A stretch of DNA of 64,000 nucleotides, taken from NCBI RefSeq assembly GCF_024868665.1, contig NC_079904.1:3673807-3737806 (forward strand), read 5' to 3'. The DNA comes from Triplophysa rosa (taxonomy: Eukaryota > Chordata > Actinopteri > Cypriniformes > Nemacheilidae). Positions 26,601 through 36,735 of the stretch are shown here, piece by piece; positions within the stretch are counted from its first letter, which is position 1, and each line of letters starts with the position of its first letter. The notes beneath the pieces were generated by a model, which was given only the letters and a program-made list of their open reading frames with translations, searched no databases and had not been told where the DNA came from. The translations under genes and the position numbers were made by a program.

Positions 26601-29600
26601 CAGAATCATGACAATTATTAGATTAATTATGGATTAACTTTCTCTTGTAGGAACTGAACCACTCACAATTGTACCAGAGTTCACCTGTATTACTGGAGAT
26701 GGAAGCTCTTACAGGGGCACTACTTCTGTGACTAAATCAGGGAAAAGTTGCCAGAGTTGGATATCTCAAACACCTCACACGCATGGCAGAACTCCAGACA
26801 ACTACCCGTGCAAGTAAGCATTAAAGGGATATAAAAAAAATTATATCATAAATTACTCACCTTGAATTTGTAGGATAACTCTAGTATAGTAATATAATAT
26901 AATATAGTATAATAGTTTTGATGAGGTCCAAAAGCTTTCTGACTCCCTTCATAGACAGCAACATCATTCAAAGCACAAAACATTAGTAAAGACATCGTTA
27001 AAATAGTCCATGTAACTCCAGTAGCTCAACCCTAATTTTATGAAGCGATGAGAATCCTTTTTGTGGGCTGTAAAAAAAGATTCAACAATTTCCTCTCTTC
27101 CGCCTCAGTCTCCAAGGTGCGTTCACAAGAGCACGCTACTTCTTTTTAACGATGTCTTTATTAACTTTCTGCGCTTTGAGTGTACGTTGCATTGCTGTCT
27201 ATGAGTGTGTTTACATGCACAAAATAAACGGATATCTATCAAATTCAACTTACAAAAGAAATCTGTTTTCATGTGTTTACATGCATAAAACTGCGTTTAC
27301 ATGGAAGTTTGAGACTTGCCAGGTTTTTTGCGTGCAGTGAAGTCACCATCGATAGTCCGTCTAGTAATTAAAAATGCAGCGGGAAATCGGTCAGAAACTG
27401 TATTTCTTCTCATGCTTCTCATGCAACAATAGTTTTCATTTAGCTGTTTCTACATCAACTGCATGATTCGAGAGCAGACTTTTATGCATTATTTTATACT
27501 GTTACTTCCGTTTGAGACTTTTACTACTATGCTGTCAGTCATGCGCACATAAACAAAACTGAGAGAAATCCGGTAAAGGCGTTTACATGCAACGCGAAAT
27601 CGGAGTAATGGGCAAAAACTACCTCTGCCGAGTGGGTCTTGCTTACGCCGTTTATGAGCTTTCCCCGATAAAAGAAAACCGTTTTATGTGTTTACATGAC
27701 CTTACTTGTTATCAGATTATTAAGAATAATCGGAGTGAGACGTAAACACGTAAACACACTCAATGAAGGGAATCAGAAAGCTTTTGGACCTCATCAAAAC
27801 TATCTTTCTTAATTTGTGTTCCGAAGATTATCATAGGTCTTACGAAGTGACTCAAATATTTGAAAAAAAAGTGTTGTCATTTTTATCCTAACATTCTCAG
27901 TTTTCTGTGAAACATATAAAAGATTTTTCTTAAACAACAAACAACATTTTGGAATGACCACCACTGTCAAGTCCCAGCAAAATATATTCTTTGTTGCATC
28001 ACTTTAATCATTGACATGAAAACATAATATTAGAACTTTCATTTTTACGTAACCTATTGATTTAATTTAAAAAATCCTTTCATTTCAGAGGTCTTGTAGA
28101 GAACTACTGCAGGAACCCTGATAATGACAGAACACCCTGGTGTTTCACCACAGACCCTAAGACCCGCTGGGAACACTGCAATGTGCCCAAATGTGATGAC
28201 CAACCTAAATCTGGTCTGTATTAAAGGAAATAAAATAACATTTGAAACTAGATTTGGCCACAGTATATAAGATATATGACTATTTCTGTCCAATCAGATG
28301 GTCTGAAATGTGGACAGCCAGCAACAGAAACAAAAAGTTGCTCGTGGCGTGTTGTTGGGGGATGTGTTTCTGAACCACACTCCTGGCCTTGGCAGATCAG
28401 TCTTAGAAAAGGGTACACAAACGTTCCTCCTGTGTCTCTGTGCTTAATACTAATACATAATATTTTACATGACATGCTACAAACAACATCTCTGGTTCTT
28501 GACTGTTTAGAACATGTATTAAATTGAGTAATCTGATGACTGTTAATTTATTCAGTCAAGTACCTGAATTTCTGGATTTTTGCATCCATAGGCCTTAAAT
28601 TTTGATTGAATTGTAAAGAATACATGGTATTCCCGCAGTTTTATTTTGTTTTCATAAAATGTATATCGTGAAATTCAAATTAAATAGTGGTATAGATGGT
28701 TTCATCGGACGCACACACATGGCCCGAAGTTAGCTTCCGGTCTGTGTTTGTTTATTGGTCTGGTCTTGAGTTGAACTTGGTATCGCAGTCTAAATTCAAA
28801 ATTTTGGCGAGGCAAGTTTAGTTTGTTATCAGAAAGAATATACAGGAACTTTATTCTTTGCGGATACTTTTAGCGGAAGTTACGCTCAGGCCACAAAAGC
28901 GTGCATGCGCAGTAATGTTTGTTTATGTGGTTGCTTTGTAACCGTTTATTCAAATTAAATTGTAAGATGTTAATTACTGACTGTGAACTACATCACTGAC
29001 TTTCAGCTAGAGGATATTTTACCTCTTAACTGTTTTCTGTCATAGTCCAGCGAAAACTCATTGGTGTGGTGGAACTCTGATTGATCCGCAGTGGGTCCTA
29101 ACCGCAACCCATTGCCTTAAAGAGTGAGTGGCCATTTTTAAATATAATTATTAAGCTATTTGAGGGTATATAAAGGCAAAAGTTAAAAAAAACTGGGAGG
29201 TTTAGACCAGCAAATGAGGAAATGTTTACCTCCCATTGCACAGGTCATCGAGTCCATCTTTTTACAAGATCTTCCTTGGAACCCACACAGAACATGGATC
29301 TGAATCATCCAAACAGGAACGAGATGTTTTTAAAATGGTTATGGAACCATCTGGAACTGACATTGCACTTATAAAGTTAGACAGGTAAGAGAGTTCACTG
29401 TTATCTATTGTTGATGTCTGTAACAGTGGTGTAGCCATTGCAAATTAAAAAACACGTTGATAAAAGTGAGATACAGGTGAGCTACTGTAACAGTCAAATG
29501 TCTCATTTATTGAATGATAAAATTGTTTCTCCAAGTCAAGCTTAAAGGCCTAGCACTAGGCAGAAAATACTGGACACGCTTCACTTTAAGAGTTATTTAA

Positions 29601-30592
29601 CCTCTCAAATGTTCAAAGCCAAATTTAGAGCCAAACACTGTGTCTACACTGGACGCGAGCGGTTATTTTTAATGACATCATAAAGGCAAACTCACAATGA
29701 TGTGTCTTATTTTAGGCCTGCAGTAATAAATGATAAGGTGTCACCTGCTTGTCTGCCAGAAAAGGACTATATTGTACCACATGGTACTGAATGCTTTATA
29801 ACAGGCTGGGGCGAGACAAAGGGTAGGTGATTTTACAAGCCAAACAGATTCTTTATCAACACACATTTCATTTAAAGGCATTAAACTTCAGTTTACTTAA
29901 ATAATTATACTGTAGTTTCAAGCTTTTCTGATCTTCAGGAACTAGTGGAAAGGGTTACCTGAAAGAAGTTGTCGTACCAGTAATTAAGAATAAAATCTGC
30001 AACAGTTTGTTTTTTTTGGATGGGCGTGTAAAAGAGCACGAGATGTGCGCTGGACGCATAGAGGGCGGAGCAGACAGCTGTCAGGTCAGAAGCATGCACT
30101 AAAGTCTCAATCCTACAAATGTGCATAAACAACACATATTTAAGCATAAATTTCACCGTGGCACCTTCAAAAACAGAAATTACACTTTATTTTGGTTAAA
30201 TGGATCAGAAGCACTGCGTGTATTTAATGCATTTACATTCCAACTATTTAAGATGGAACTATTTCCTTTTAATAAATTCTGGGACAAGTAAATGAAAAAG
30301 ATTAGAGTCTGAATGGAATATTATCATTTTTAACGAGATTATTCAAATTTTGATACTTTGTTTAATTTGCAGTTATGGTAAGACTTTACAGGAATTTTAC
30401 GCCTCATGTGCATTTTGTTCTCAAATTTAGGGTGACAGCGGCGGACCTCTCGTCTGCAAAGCACAGAACAAGTTTGTTCTTCAGGGAGTGACATCATGGG
30501 GTCTCGGCTGTGCTCAAGTCCTGAAACCAGGAGTGAGCATCCGTGTCTCTAAATTTGTCAGCTGGATTGAACAAACAATGAAAGAAAACTGA
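14682..30592 (+). CDS. Plasminogen-like locus A: signal peptide, seven kringles, trypsin-like protease
   Basis: Exons: 14682-14730 and 14821-14850 (signal peptide [16 protein letters not shown], then [10 protein letters not shown]); kringle 1 15916-16030/16112-16230; K2 16429-16543/16625-16743; K3 16834-16996/17877-18001; K2' 22155-22269/22351-22469; K3' 22536-22698/25369-25493; K2'' 25789-25903/25985-26103; K3'' 26651-26813/28089-28213; protease 28298-28412, 29046-29123, 29244-29384, 29716-29822, 29939-30084, 30431-30592 (TGA 30590). Joined lengths are a multiple of 3 (about 875 aa). Each kringle has six Cys. K2-type units have the extra Cys (CMYC) and K3-type units a PCK Cys, as in the human K2-K3 disulfide. 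Cleavage site CSWR|VVGG; triad His in TATHC, Asp in GTDIAL, Ser in GDSGGPL; specificity Asp in ADSCQ. There is no PAN domain. Oddity: joining 18001 to 22155 makes TAA, so this may be two fused or truncated genes. PolyA signal at 30654. Confidence 0.8.
17040..17525. repeat. Fish interspersed repeat, two related units
   Basis: Two related units (17050-17210 and 17278-17420) share 'tttttatactgtacaaactg' and end in 'ggggacc'-type borders. They flank a CA microsatellite within the intron between the two exons of kringle K3 of locus A. Confidence 0.45.
17527..17613. repeat. (CA)n microsatellite
   Basis: A nearly pure CA tract of about 85 bp, preceded by acacacgcac and interrupted by one catacac. 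It produces spurious long His/Thr and Cys/Val open frames, which are ignored. Confidence 0.95.
18528..19212. mobile_element. Insertion absent from the paralogous intron of locus B
   Basis: The sequence before ('caagagcagattcaagagta', 18507-18526) and after (the cattgtttgtc tract, 19215 on) is contiguous in locus B near 41202-41255. About 0.68 kb is therefore inserted here. Its interior has runs such as gtcgctagtcgctttttg; no coding capacity was seen. Family not recognised. Confidence 0.55.
19393..19627. mobile_element. Palindromic MITE
   Basis: The left arm (ttctaaaaaacgttgggtta, then ttttctacccagc) is mirrored by the right arm gctgggttgaaaataaccca, then gcactttctaga. The motif 'acccagc' recurs internally. 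No coding sequence. Confidence 0.6.
19628..21206. mobile_element. Non-autonomous DNA transposon with internal GTCACTACC motifs
   Basis: Terminal inverted repeats: left tatgggccatacagaattcg then tgcaaa; right, reverse-complemented, tatgggccattctacagaat then tggtgcaaa (3-bp gap between arms). The motif GTCACTACCRAAAC or its inverse recurs at about 20000, 20180, 20345, 20395, 20672 and 21003, spread over both orientations. No transposase frame was found. Superfamily unassigned. Confidence 0.6.
22751..23295 (+). mobile_element. Solo LTR with 5-bp target duplication
   Basis: It begins TGTCATGGCTCTG and ends CGTGACA (TG..CA termini). The direct repeat attac flanks it at 22746-22750 and 23296-23300. 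Related LTRs occur in reverse orientation at 26166-26613, 48460-49035, 50185-50732 and 57119-57756. It sits in the intron between the two exons of K3' in locus A. Confidence 0.8.
24000..24560. repeat. GGGA-rich low-complexity/repeat tract
   Basis: A run of gggcggga/gggatgggacgggaa motifs at 24000-24030 and 24345-24440 brackets a repeat-like segment inside the K3' intron. Probably a degraded transposon; no family recognised. Confidence 0.35.
24690..25195. mobile_element. MITE with terminal inverted repeats
   Basis: The left end gcgtccgaaatcacatagta is mirrored by the right end tactatgtagtaggcgaaaa/catagtatggaagtaggcga near 25140-25190. The internal text 'cggacgtactgcatccgcca' fits a common fish non-autonomous DNA element. 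It is intronic in locus A. Confidence 0.5.
26166..26613 (-). mobile_element. Solo LTR, reverse orientation, same family as 22751-23295
   Basis: It shares 'gaagaacccaattgcaggca', the 'cacgaggggcaaaac' block and a terminal atgaca with the LTRs at 48460 and 57119. It sits between the K2'' and K3'' exons of locus A. The target duplication is unclear. Two long overlapping open frames here are LTR sequence, not genes. Confidence 0.65.
27203..27764. mobile_element. MITE with GAGTGTGTTTAC ends
   Basis: The left end gagtgtgtttacatgcac is mirrored by the right end cgtaaacacactc. The paralogous intron of K3' (around 23630) reads straight through as 'gctgtctatgaagggaatc', giving an empty site. Confidence 0.65.
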
Positions 30593-30950
30593 TTCATCTT
30601 AGTCACAAAGATATGCTGTGCCATGAAATTTAAATGTACAATGTCTGTGTTAAAATAAAATTATGATACAGAAGTTACAGCTCATATTGTATATGCTCAA
30701 ATTTGCACAAGTCAGATGTGTTCACGGTCCCCAGTGTTGATACTGTATTTTACCAATGAAGCTTGTGAAAACCAATGAGGTGTCCACTTGTTTTTCTTTC
30801 TGGATTTTGTGAGCTTTAACGTTCAACATCTCTGTCAGTGGATTGCACTTTTGTACCAGAATGTTTAAAAGACTTTAAAAATACATCTATACATGAAACG
30901 AGCATTGCATTTTGTCTTCACAAGTCAAACCCATTCTCATCAATTGCGTA
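30593..30950. other. 3' flank of locus A
   Basis: 3' UTR with AATAAA at 30654-30659, then unassigned AT-rich sequence. No gene seen. Confidence 0.5.
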
Positions 30951-31350
30951 AATGTCCAAGATGGCGGCGCGGATGGCTGCCTCGGTTTGGAGCTCTCAGT
31001 TTGGAGCTCTCTAGTACTTATGTCTTTTTTGTTTGTTTTTCCTGTCTTGAGCCACTCTTCTTTAATAACTTTTACCAAGGACGAATTGCTTAACATTAAG
31101 CAATGCACCTCTGTCAATTTTTTTCCTAATTTTGAAAATTCAGACGTTTTACTAGATATTTTACTCGGAGGAGCGGCAGCTCTATACAAATGCTCCAAAA
31201 GACTCAAGCGGGGAAAGCAAGCGGGTGTGCTCGTCAGACTCCGTCAGGACCCCGCTGCCGAGTATACACCTGGCGAATGTCCGCTCCCTTGCCAACAAAA
31301 CGGACGAAATACTCTTACTCACCAGGACAAACAAATTACACTTAGTGGTG
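30950..31350 (+). mobile_element. 5' end fragment of a LINE (endonuclease start)
   Basis: 'aagatggcggcgcggatggc' begins the fragment. A frame around 31225-31340 reads LANVRSLANKTDEILLLTR, the typical start of the apurinic endonuclease of fish non-LTR elements. A frameshift separates it from the upstream frame. It is truncated after about 400 bp. Confidence 0.6.
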
Positions 31351-31699
31351 GCGAGATGATGCCTCTTTAAGCAATGAAGCTTTTCAGCCAAGTGGTTCAC
31401 AAAAGGGTTCATTTTTCAAGGCTTCATTTTCTCATAATACCATCTGGTGGCCAAAGAGTGTAAAACAAGCAGATACATTACAGATGTGCCTGATGTGGTC
31501 TGTGATACACTGTATTTTGCGCCAGTTAAGGCTTATAAATAACGGTGAAGAACAAATCTATTTCCACATAGACTAATCTATTTTTATGAATATAATGTGT
31601 ATTTTCTGGTGGTGTATAATGATTGTATAACAAAACTGTAATAAACGTATTGGCTTGAAATGAACGGGGCTATCAACTGTGTGTAATCGATGGTGTCAA

Positions 31700-32977
31700 T
31701 CTCCCTGGGGTCTTCCCGTCAGGGCCACTTCTGCTTTGCAAGTGTAAGCCTTCGACATCAGAGATGCCGAAAACTTACACGCTTTGTACGGGAGTCTAGG
31801 TCGACCTCTCTAGACGGCCGCCGTCTGCGGGCACAGGTGCACCGCAACTGCACGTTCCACCTGGGGCACGTCGATGTAGCCTCTAGCTGCCCCGCCATCG
31901 AGGGAAGTAAGGGGGCGTTCCAGGTCTTACTAAGTTCCTCATGAACTTCCGGGAAAAATCGGAACCGGAGCCGGGCGCGGCTTGGAGTTGCGCTCCGACC
32001 CGAGGTACCATGTGTCCAGCCGCGAGCATTGGGGAAGGGGTGGTGCAGTGCACTGCAGCCCAATGCTCGCAGCGGCCCGAGAAAGCATGGCTGACATCTC
32101 GACGTCCGCCTCTTCCTGGGCTCGACCCCCCAAAGGAGGGAGCTCCAAGGAATCGTCGGGGTCGGATGCCAGTAGGTCACCCTCCGATGCTGCGAGGGAC
32201 ATCTCATCGTCATCACGAATCGTTTCCGACTGCGTGGCTGAGGAACAAGACGGGGTGGGACCGCCTCTTGGGGAACGGTCAGATGAGAGAGACGGGGTGC
32301 GAGCGGTCTGTGTGCACTTGGCTGACGGATTTACGCTCACAATAATCCCCATATCACCCTCACCGCTCGCCGTAGCGGATGGTAGGGCCGTAGCCACTGC
32401 TGTCACAGACCGGAAAGCAGACAAGGTGGTGGCTGACTCCCGAAAGAACACAGCCACCCGTGACCGCAATGTCTGGATCGCCATCCGCCCACAATGCAGG
32501 CAGGATGTATCCATGAGGGCTGCCTCAGCGTGCTGGAGACCCAAACATTTGAGGCAGACATTGTGTCTGTCCCCCTCCTCGATGAGAGTATCACACCCAC
32601 GAGAACAGCGGGACATCCCACGCTGGAGAAATTGAGCTCTTTTAGAAGTCTCGAACACCTCTGGAACCGCCAAGACGCCCAGGGAAGTCGCTGCAGGAAG
32701 GGACAGTCCGCTGCACCACGTCGTAAGATTCCAGCAGTAATTCAGCGTAGAGTTTTGAAGTCTCAAAGTCGATCATACAAACGAAGGCTCCGAAGAACAA
32801 AAGGTGAATGAATGCAGCACGCCGTCTCCCTTTTATACCCGGGGGCGGAGTCTGGCATGCAAATTTCATTCGCCAATTTCATTGGCCTTTTCTAAACTAG
32901 TCAGAAGTTGATAGGTTTTCAAGACGAACCCCATCTGTCGGTTCGACACAAAGTCGAGAGACCGACAGAAAGGGAAC
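31700..32977 (-). mobile_element. DIRS-like retrotransposon fragment: 5' end and ORF1
   Basis: Read on the minus strand from 32977: a terminal gttccctttctgtcggtctc, a TATAAAAGGG box near 32833-32842, then frames with a Cys/His cluster (C..C......C..C...H, C..C) and an acidic DDDEMSLAASEGDLLASDPDD stretch, then EVHEELSKTWNAP. These resemble the first ORF of fish DIRS elements. The frame shifts at about 31940-32210. No reverse transcriptase or tyrosine recombinase is present, so it is a dead 5' fragment. Confidence 0.65.
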
Positions 32978-33095
32978 CACTGACACATTTCTCAAAGTAT
33001 CTTCTTGTGTGTTCCACAGAAGAAACGAGTCGTTAATTAAACAAACAGCTTAATGTGATGTAAAACCAGCTAGTTAAAAAATGTCCACTTCTGAC

Positions 33096-33546
33096 TAGGG
33101 ATGTAACGATTCATTCAGCTCGCGATGCGATTCACGATTCTGATCTCACGATGCGATTTATTCACGATTTACTCACGATTTATTTTTACAAAATGAGTTG
33201 AAACAAATTAGAAATTAACAACTTCCCTTGCATCTTAAATGCTTCACGTTTCTTTGTATATTAAAATTATCTTTTATTTTAAATAACAAAACTAAACTGC
33301 AATTTTATAACAAATTAATAATAGAAAAAGTCTCTTTAATATAAACAAACTAATACTGTCTGAGCTTTTCTTGGATTTTTTTGCATTTAAGAAATATCAG
33401 CATGTCCACGTGTAGGTTTGCAGTGAACATGGCGGCCCCTGCTGTTCAAAAAATGTATAGCAATTCAGTTCACACCTCAACCGATTTGAATCGTCACACA
33501 TTATAAACGATTTTCAACCGGCTCACGGTGAATCGTTACATCCCTA
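33096..33546. mobile_element. hAT MITE with exact 8-bp target duplication, copy 1
   Basis: Ends tagggatgtaacgattca and tgaatcgttacatcccta. Direct repeat cttctgac at 33088-33095 and 33547-33554. The related segment at about 34460 has no insertion (empty site). Confidence 0.85.
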
Positions 33547-33594
33547 CTTCTGACAAATCATGTGATCAGTAACAGTAATGATGGGTTCAATACG

Positions 33595-33779
33595 GAAGAG
33601 TTCAGATGCAAAAGACTGAAACCATAGGTTCAGCAATTTCACTTTAATTTCAATGAATATGTGCTCTCTGTCATTAAAGTGAAATAACTTTTAATATAAA
33701 CATCAGAGCCTGAAAAAATAATCCTTTTAGAAGAAAAATGTCAGATGGCACTTAGAGACTTTTACATCTGAACTCTTCA
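33595..33779. mobile_element. Short MITE
   Basis: The left end gaagagttcagatgcaaaag is mirrored by cttttacatctgaactcttc at the right. It interrupts the duplicated segment that carries the copied CPAP-like exon. Confidence 0.65.
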
Positions 33780-33944
33780 CACATTGATTGATTCACGTTT
33801 AGGAACACAGTCCATGTCCTGGATTAGACAATAACTGACTTGAAAAGTAAGTAGTGTATTATGTGCCCATTTAAAAAATGATATCTTCATTTTATTCATA
33901 CATTACAACATATAAATGATTTATAGATTGTTGTAATTGACAGG

Positions 33945-34095
33945 TTCATTCACCTGAAGTTGCCCGTCGCTCTGCTTGTTTTCTTTATGATGCTGGACGT
34001 CAGGGTACACAGTCTGAAGTTTTGCCAGAGGGTCTGTTTGCTGATCTGGTTTCTGTTTTGAGGTATTTCTGCAGACATTGCACCCCCGTTTATAA
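33945..34095 (-). pseudogene. Copied first coding exon of the CPAP-like gene
   Basis: This aligns by eye with the region of 11920-12080: the shared MSAEIPQN start, then PLAKLQTV and VQHHKENKQ in a different frame. Small deletions break the frame and the rest of the gene is absent. Flanking sequence on both sides (33550-34400 against 11500-12350) is also related, so a whole segment was duplicated. Confidence 0.7.
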
Positions 34096-34898
34096 TGAAA
34101 TTGTTGAAAAAGAGGTTCATTAGTAAAATCACTCTTATCTATAGATACACGGCATTGGTACATATAGTCAAGGGCAAATCAAGCAACTTTAAAAGATAAA
34201 AGACAAAAACAAGTATTAGATGTCGCCACAATAAAACTGAACTCAATAAAACTTCATGTAAACACAAAACTGAAACAATACTCAGCCATAAATGATCTTT
34301 GTGCACATTACACCTCAAAGTATGTGAAACTATTACTGTTAAATCACACCTAGTTCACTTCATTAATCTTGTTAAAGGCCTTTCGATTCACTCCACAGTT
34401 ACTTGTTTAGCATAATCAAACAAACAGCTTAATGTGATGTAAGACACAAATGTCTAGTTCTGACAAATCACATGATCAGTAACAGTAATGCTGGTTCAAT
34501 ATATATCGATCAACAAACATAGCACAGTTCATGTCCTTGGTTAAACAATGATTGATTGAAAAGTAACTAGTCTATTAGGGCTGTACAATATATTAAAATG
34601 ATCACAATATTGTAAATGTGTATGTCGCAATCTTGATAACACCATATTGAGCAACTATAGACCGATATCAAATCTCCCTTTTATAGGCAAGATTATTGAA
34701 AAGCAGAGGTGTAAAGAGTACCTGAAAACCATACTTAAGTAAAAGTACAGATACCTTGCAGTGAAAATTACTCCATTACAAGTTACAAGTCACCAATTTC
34801 AAAACGACTTGAGTAAAAGTCTTCGAGTATCTGATTTGAACAGTACTTGAGTATTTTACTCATACTGAATGTAGGCTCAAAGCAGCACTAGTCCTCAA

Positions 34899-35355
34899 TA
34901 GGGATGTAACGATTCACTCAGCTCACGATGCGATGCGATTCACGATTCTGATCTCACGATGCGATTTATTCACGATTTACTCACGATTTATTTTGAAAAA
35001 ATGAGTTGAAACCAATTAGAAATGAAAAACGTCCCTTGCATTATTTCTTAAATGCTTCACGTTTCTTTGTATGATAAAAATGTTTTATTTCAAATAACAA
35101 AACTAAACTGCAATTTGATAACAAATTAATAATAGAAAAAGTCTCTTTAATATAAACAAACTAATACTGTCTGTGCTTTTCTTGGATTTTTTTGCATTAA
35201 AGAAATATCAGCATCCACGTTTAGGTTTGCAGTGAAAATAGCGGCCCCTGCTGTTCAAAAAATGTATTGCGATTCAGTTCAAGCCTCAACCGATTTGAAT
35301 CGTCGCTCATTATAACCGATTTTCAACCGGCTCACGGTGAATCGTTACATCCCTA
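34899..35355. mobile_element. hAT MITE, copy 2 (same family as 33096-33546)
   Basis: The same TAGGGATGTAACGATTC ends. Direct repeat gtcctcaa at 34891-34898 and 35356-35363. It is nested inside the hAT-like element 34704-37081. Confidence 0.85.
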
Positions 35356-35689
35356 GTCCTCAACACTTAAGAGACATGTCAGTGGAAAAACTAGAAACAG
35401 TCGATTTGTGAGGAGAGCAATCGCATTTATTTTCTTAAATCATAATAAGACTGAACACCTCAAAATTGCAAAAAATCATGGCCGACATCATAACCTACGT
35501 CATTACAAACACCCTAAATCGCATTTAAGCTCAACTGCTCATAAGTAAACCAAACTCCTTCAAAAAGGTCTCTTCAATATAACGGATAAATAAAGTAATG
35601 TTAAGTAAAATCAAAAAGTCAAAGCCTTTTTGCACTGGACATGCTGGTTTGGGCCTCATGGCCAGCTGCAGTCATGTCCTCATTTCACA

Positions 35690-36735
35690 TACACTGTTAG
35701 CCCTCACCTGCCATTTCTACAGTAATATACTGTATTGGCAACACTGTTGCCTGCTAGTTACTGTAGGTGTTTTACAGTAAACTACTGCAATGGCTGTTTG
35801 AAGATACATTATTAAAGAATCTATTAACGCACTTAAGTCACACAGTCTTAGATGAACAAGTGTAAATAACAGATGAACACAATAAATCTGTCAAGATTTC
35901 ACCAGAGGAGAATTAAACACAAACATCAATAACATCTTCACATATTACAGACACCACTTTCACTTTATTTCTGTCATCTGTGTAAGATCTTATTGAGATT
36001 TAACTCTAGTTCATAGTGGTTCAATTATGTTTTAAGTCACCATTATGGCGATCAGTGTTTGCTTTGGTTGGACTCTTTGACTTTCTTGTAGCTTTAAAAT
36101 GTACACTTATACAATAACACTGAAAGGGACTTTACAGGAACCGCAACTTTATGTTTGCTTAGTAACTGAAGATACATCTGAAAGAATTCAATCATTAAAT
36201 AATAATAATATAGCATTTAAGATTTATTAAGATATGTTTGGTAAAGTGATTACATGTTATAATGGAAAGATCTCTGTCAGAAAATCTTTCTTTGCAATTG
36301 AGACACAGTTAGACACTTGACATACAAACCTCATCAATGGTGACAAACAATCATGAATGAGTTTTGTACTATGTACCCAGCATGCATTGCAGCATGAAGC
36401 TGTTCAGTTGATTGTCACCATTGTTGAGATTCATATGTGAATTGTTCATTTCTCTGTGTCCGACTCATTCTATAGGTTAATATTTTGTCTATATAGTGTG
36501 AGAGCACTTTTGAAAATTGAAATACTATACATTCTTTTTACTGGTTTACATCACTTCATGGCAATAGTCCCACCACATGGTCAAATTTTGAGCAAACATG
36601 TTTAGAGCACATTTAGGAAGAGTTAGTTTTAAAAATAAGAGCTTTTGTAGATGTGTGACCTACAGTAACTAGCTGGCAACAGTGTTGCCAATATATTACT
36701 GTAGAAATAGCGGGTAAGGGCTAACCGTGTGTAAA
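35690..36735. repeat. Long inverted repeat pair inside the 34704-37081 element
   Basis: The left arm includes 'ttggcaacactgttgcctgc' and tagttactgtagg. The right arm is its inverse, 'ctacagtaactagctggcaa' and cagtgttgcc. This suggests another nested non-autonomous element of about 1 kb. Confidence 0.5.

Noticed and set aside
31982..32635. 217-codon plus-strand frame
   Set aside because: Shadow of the minus-strand DIRS-like ORF1, which has the recognisable Cys/His and acidic segments.
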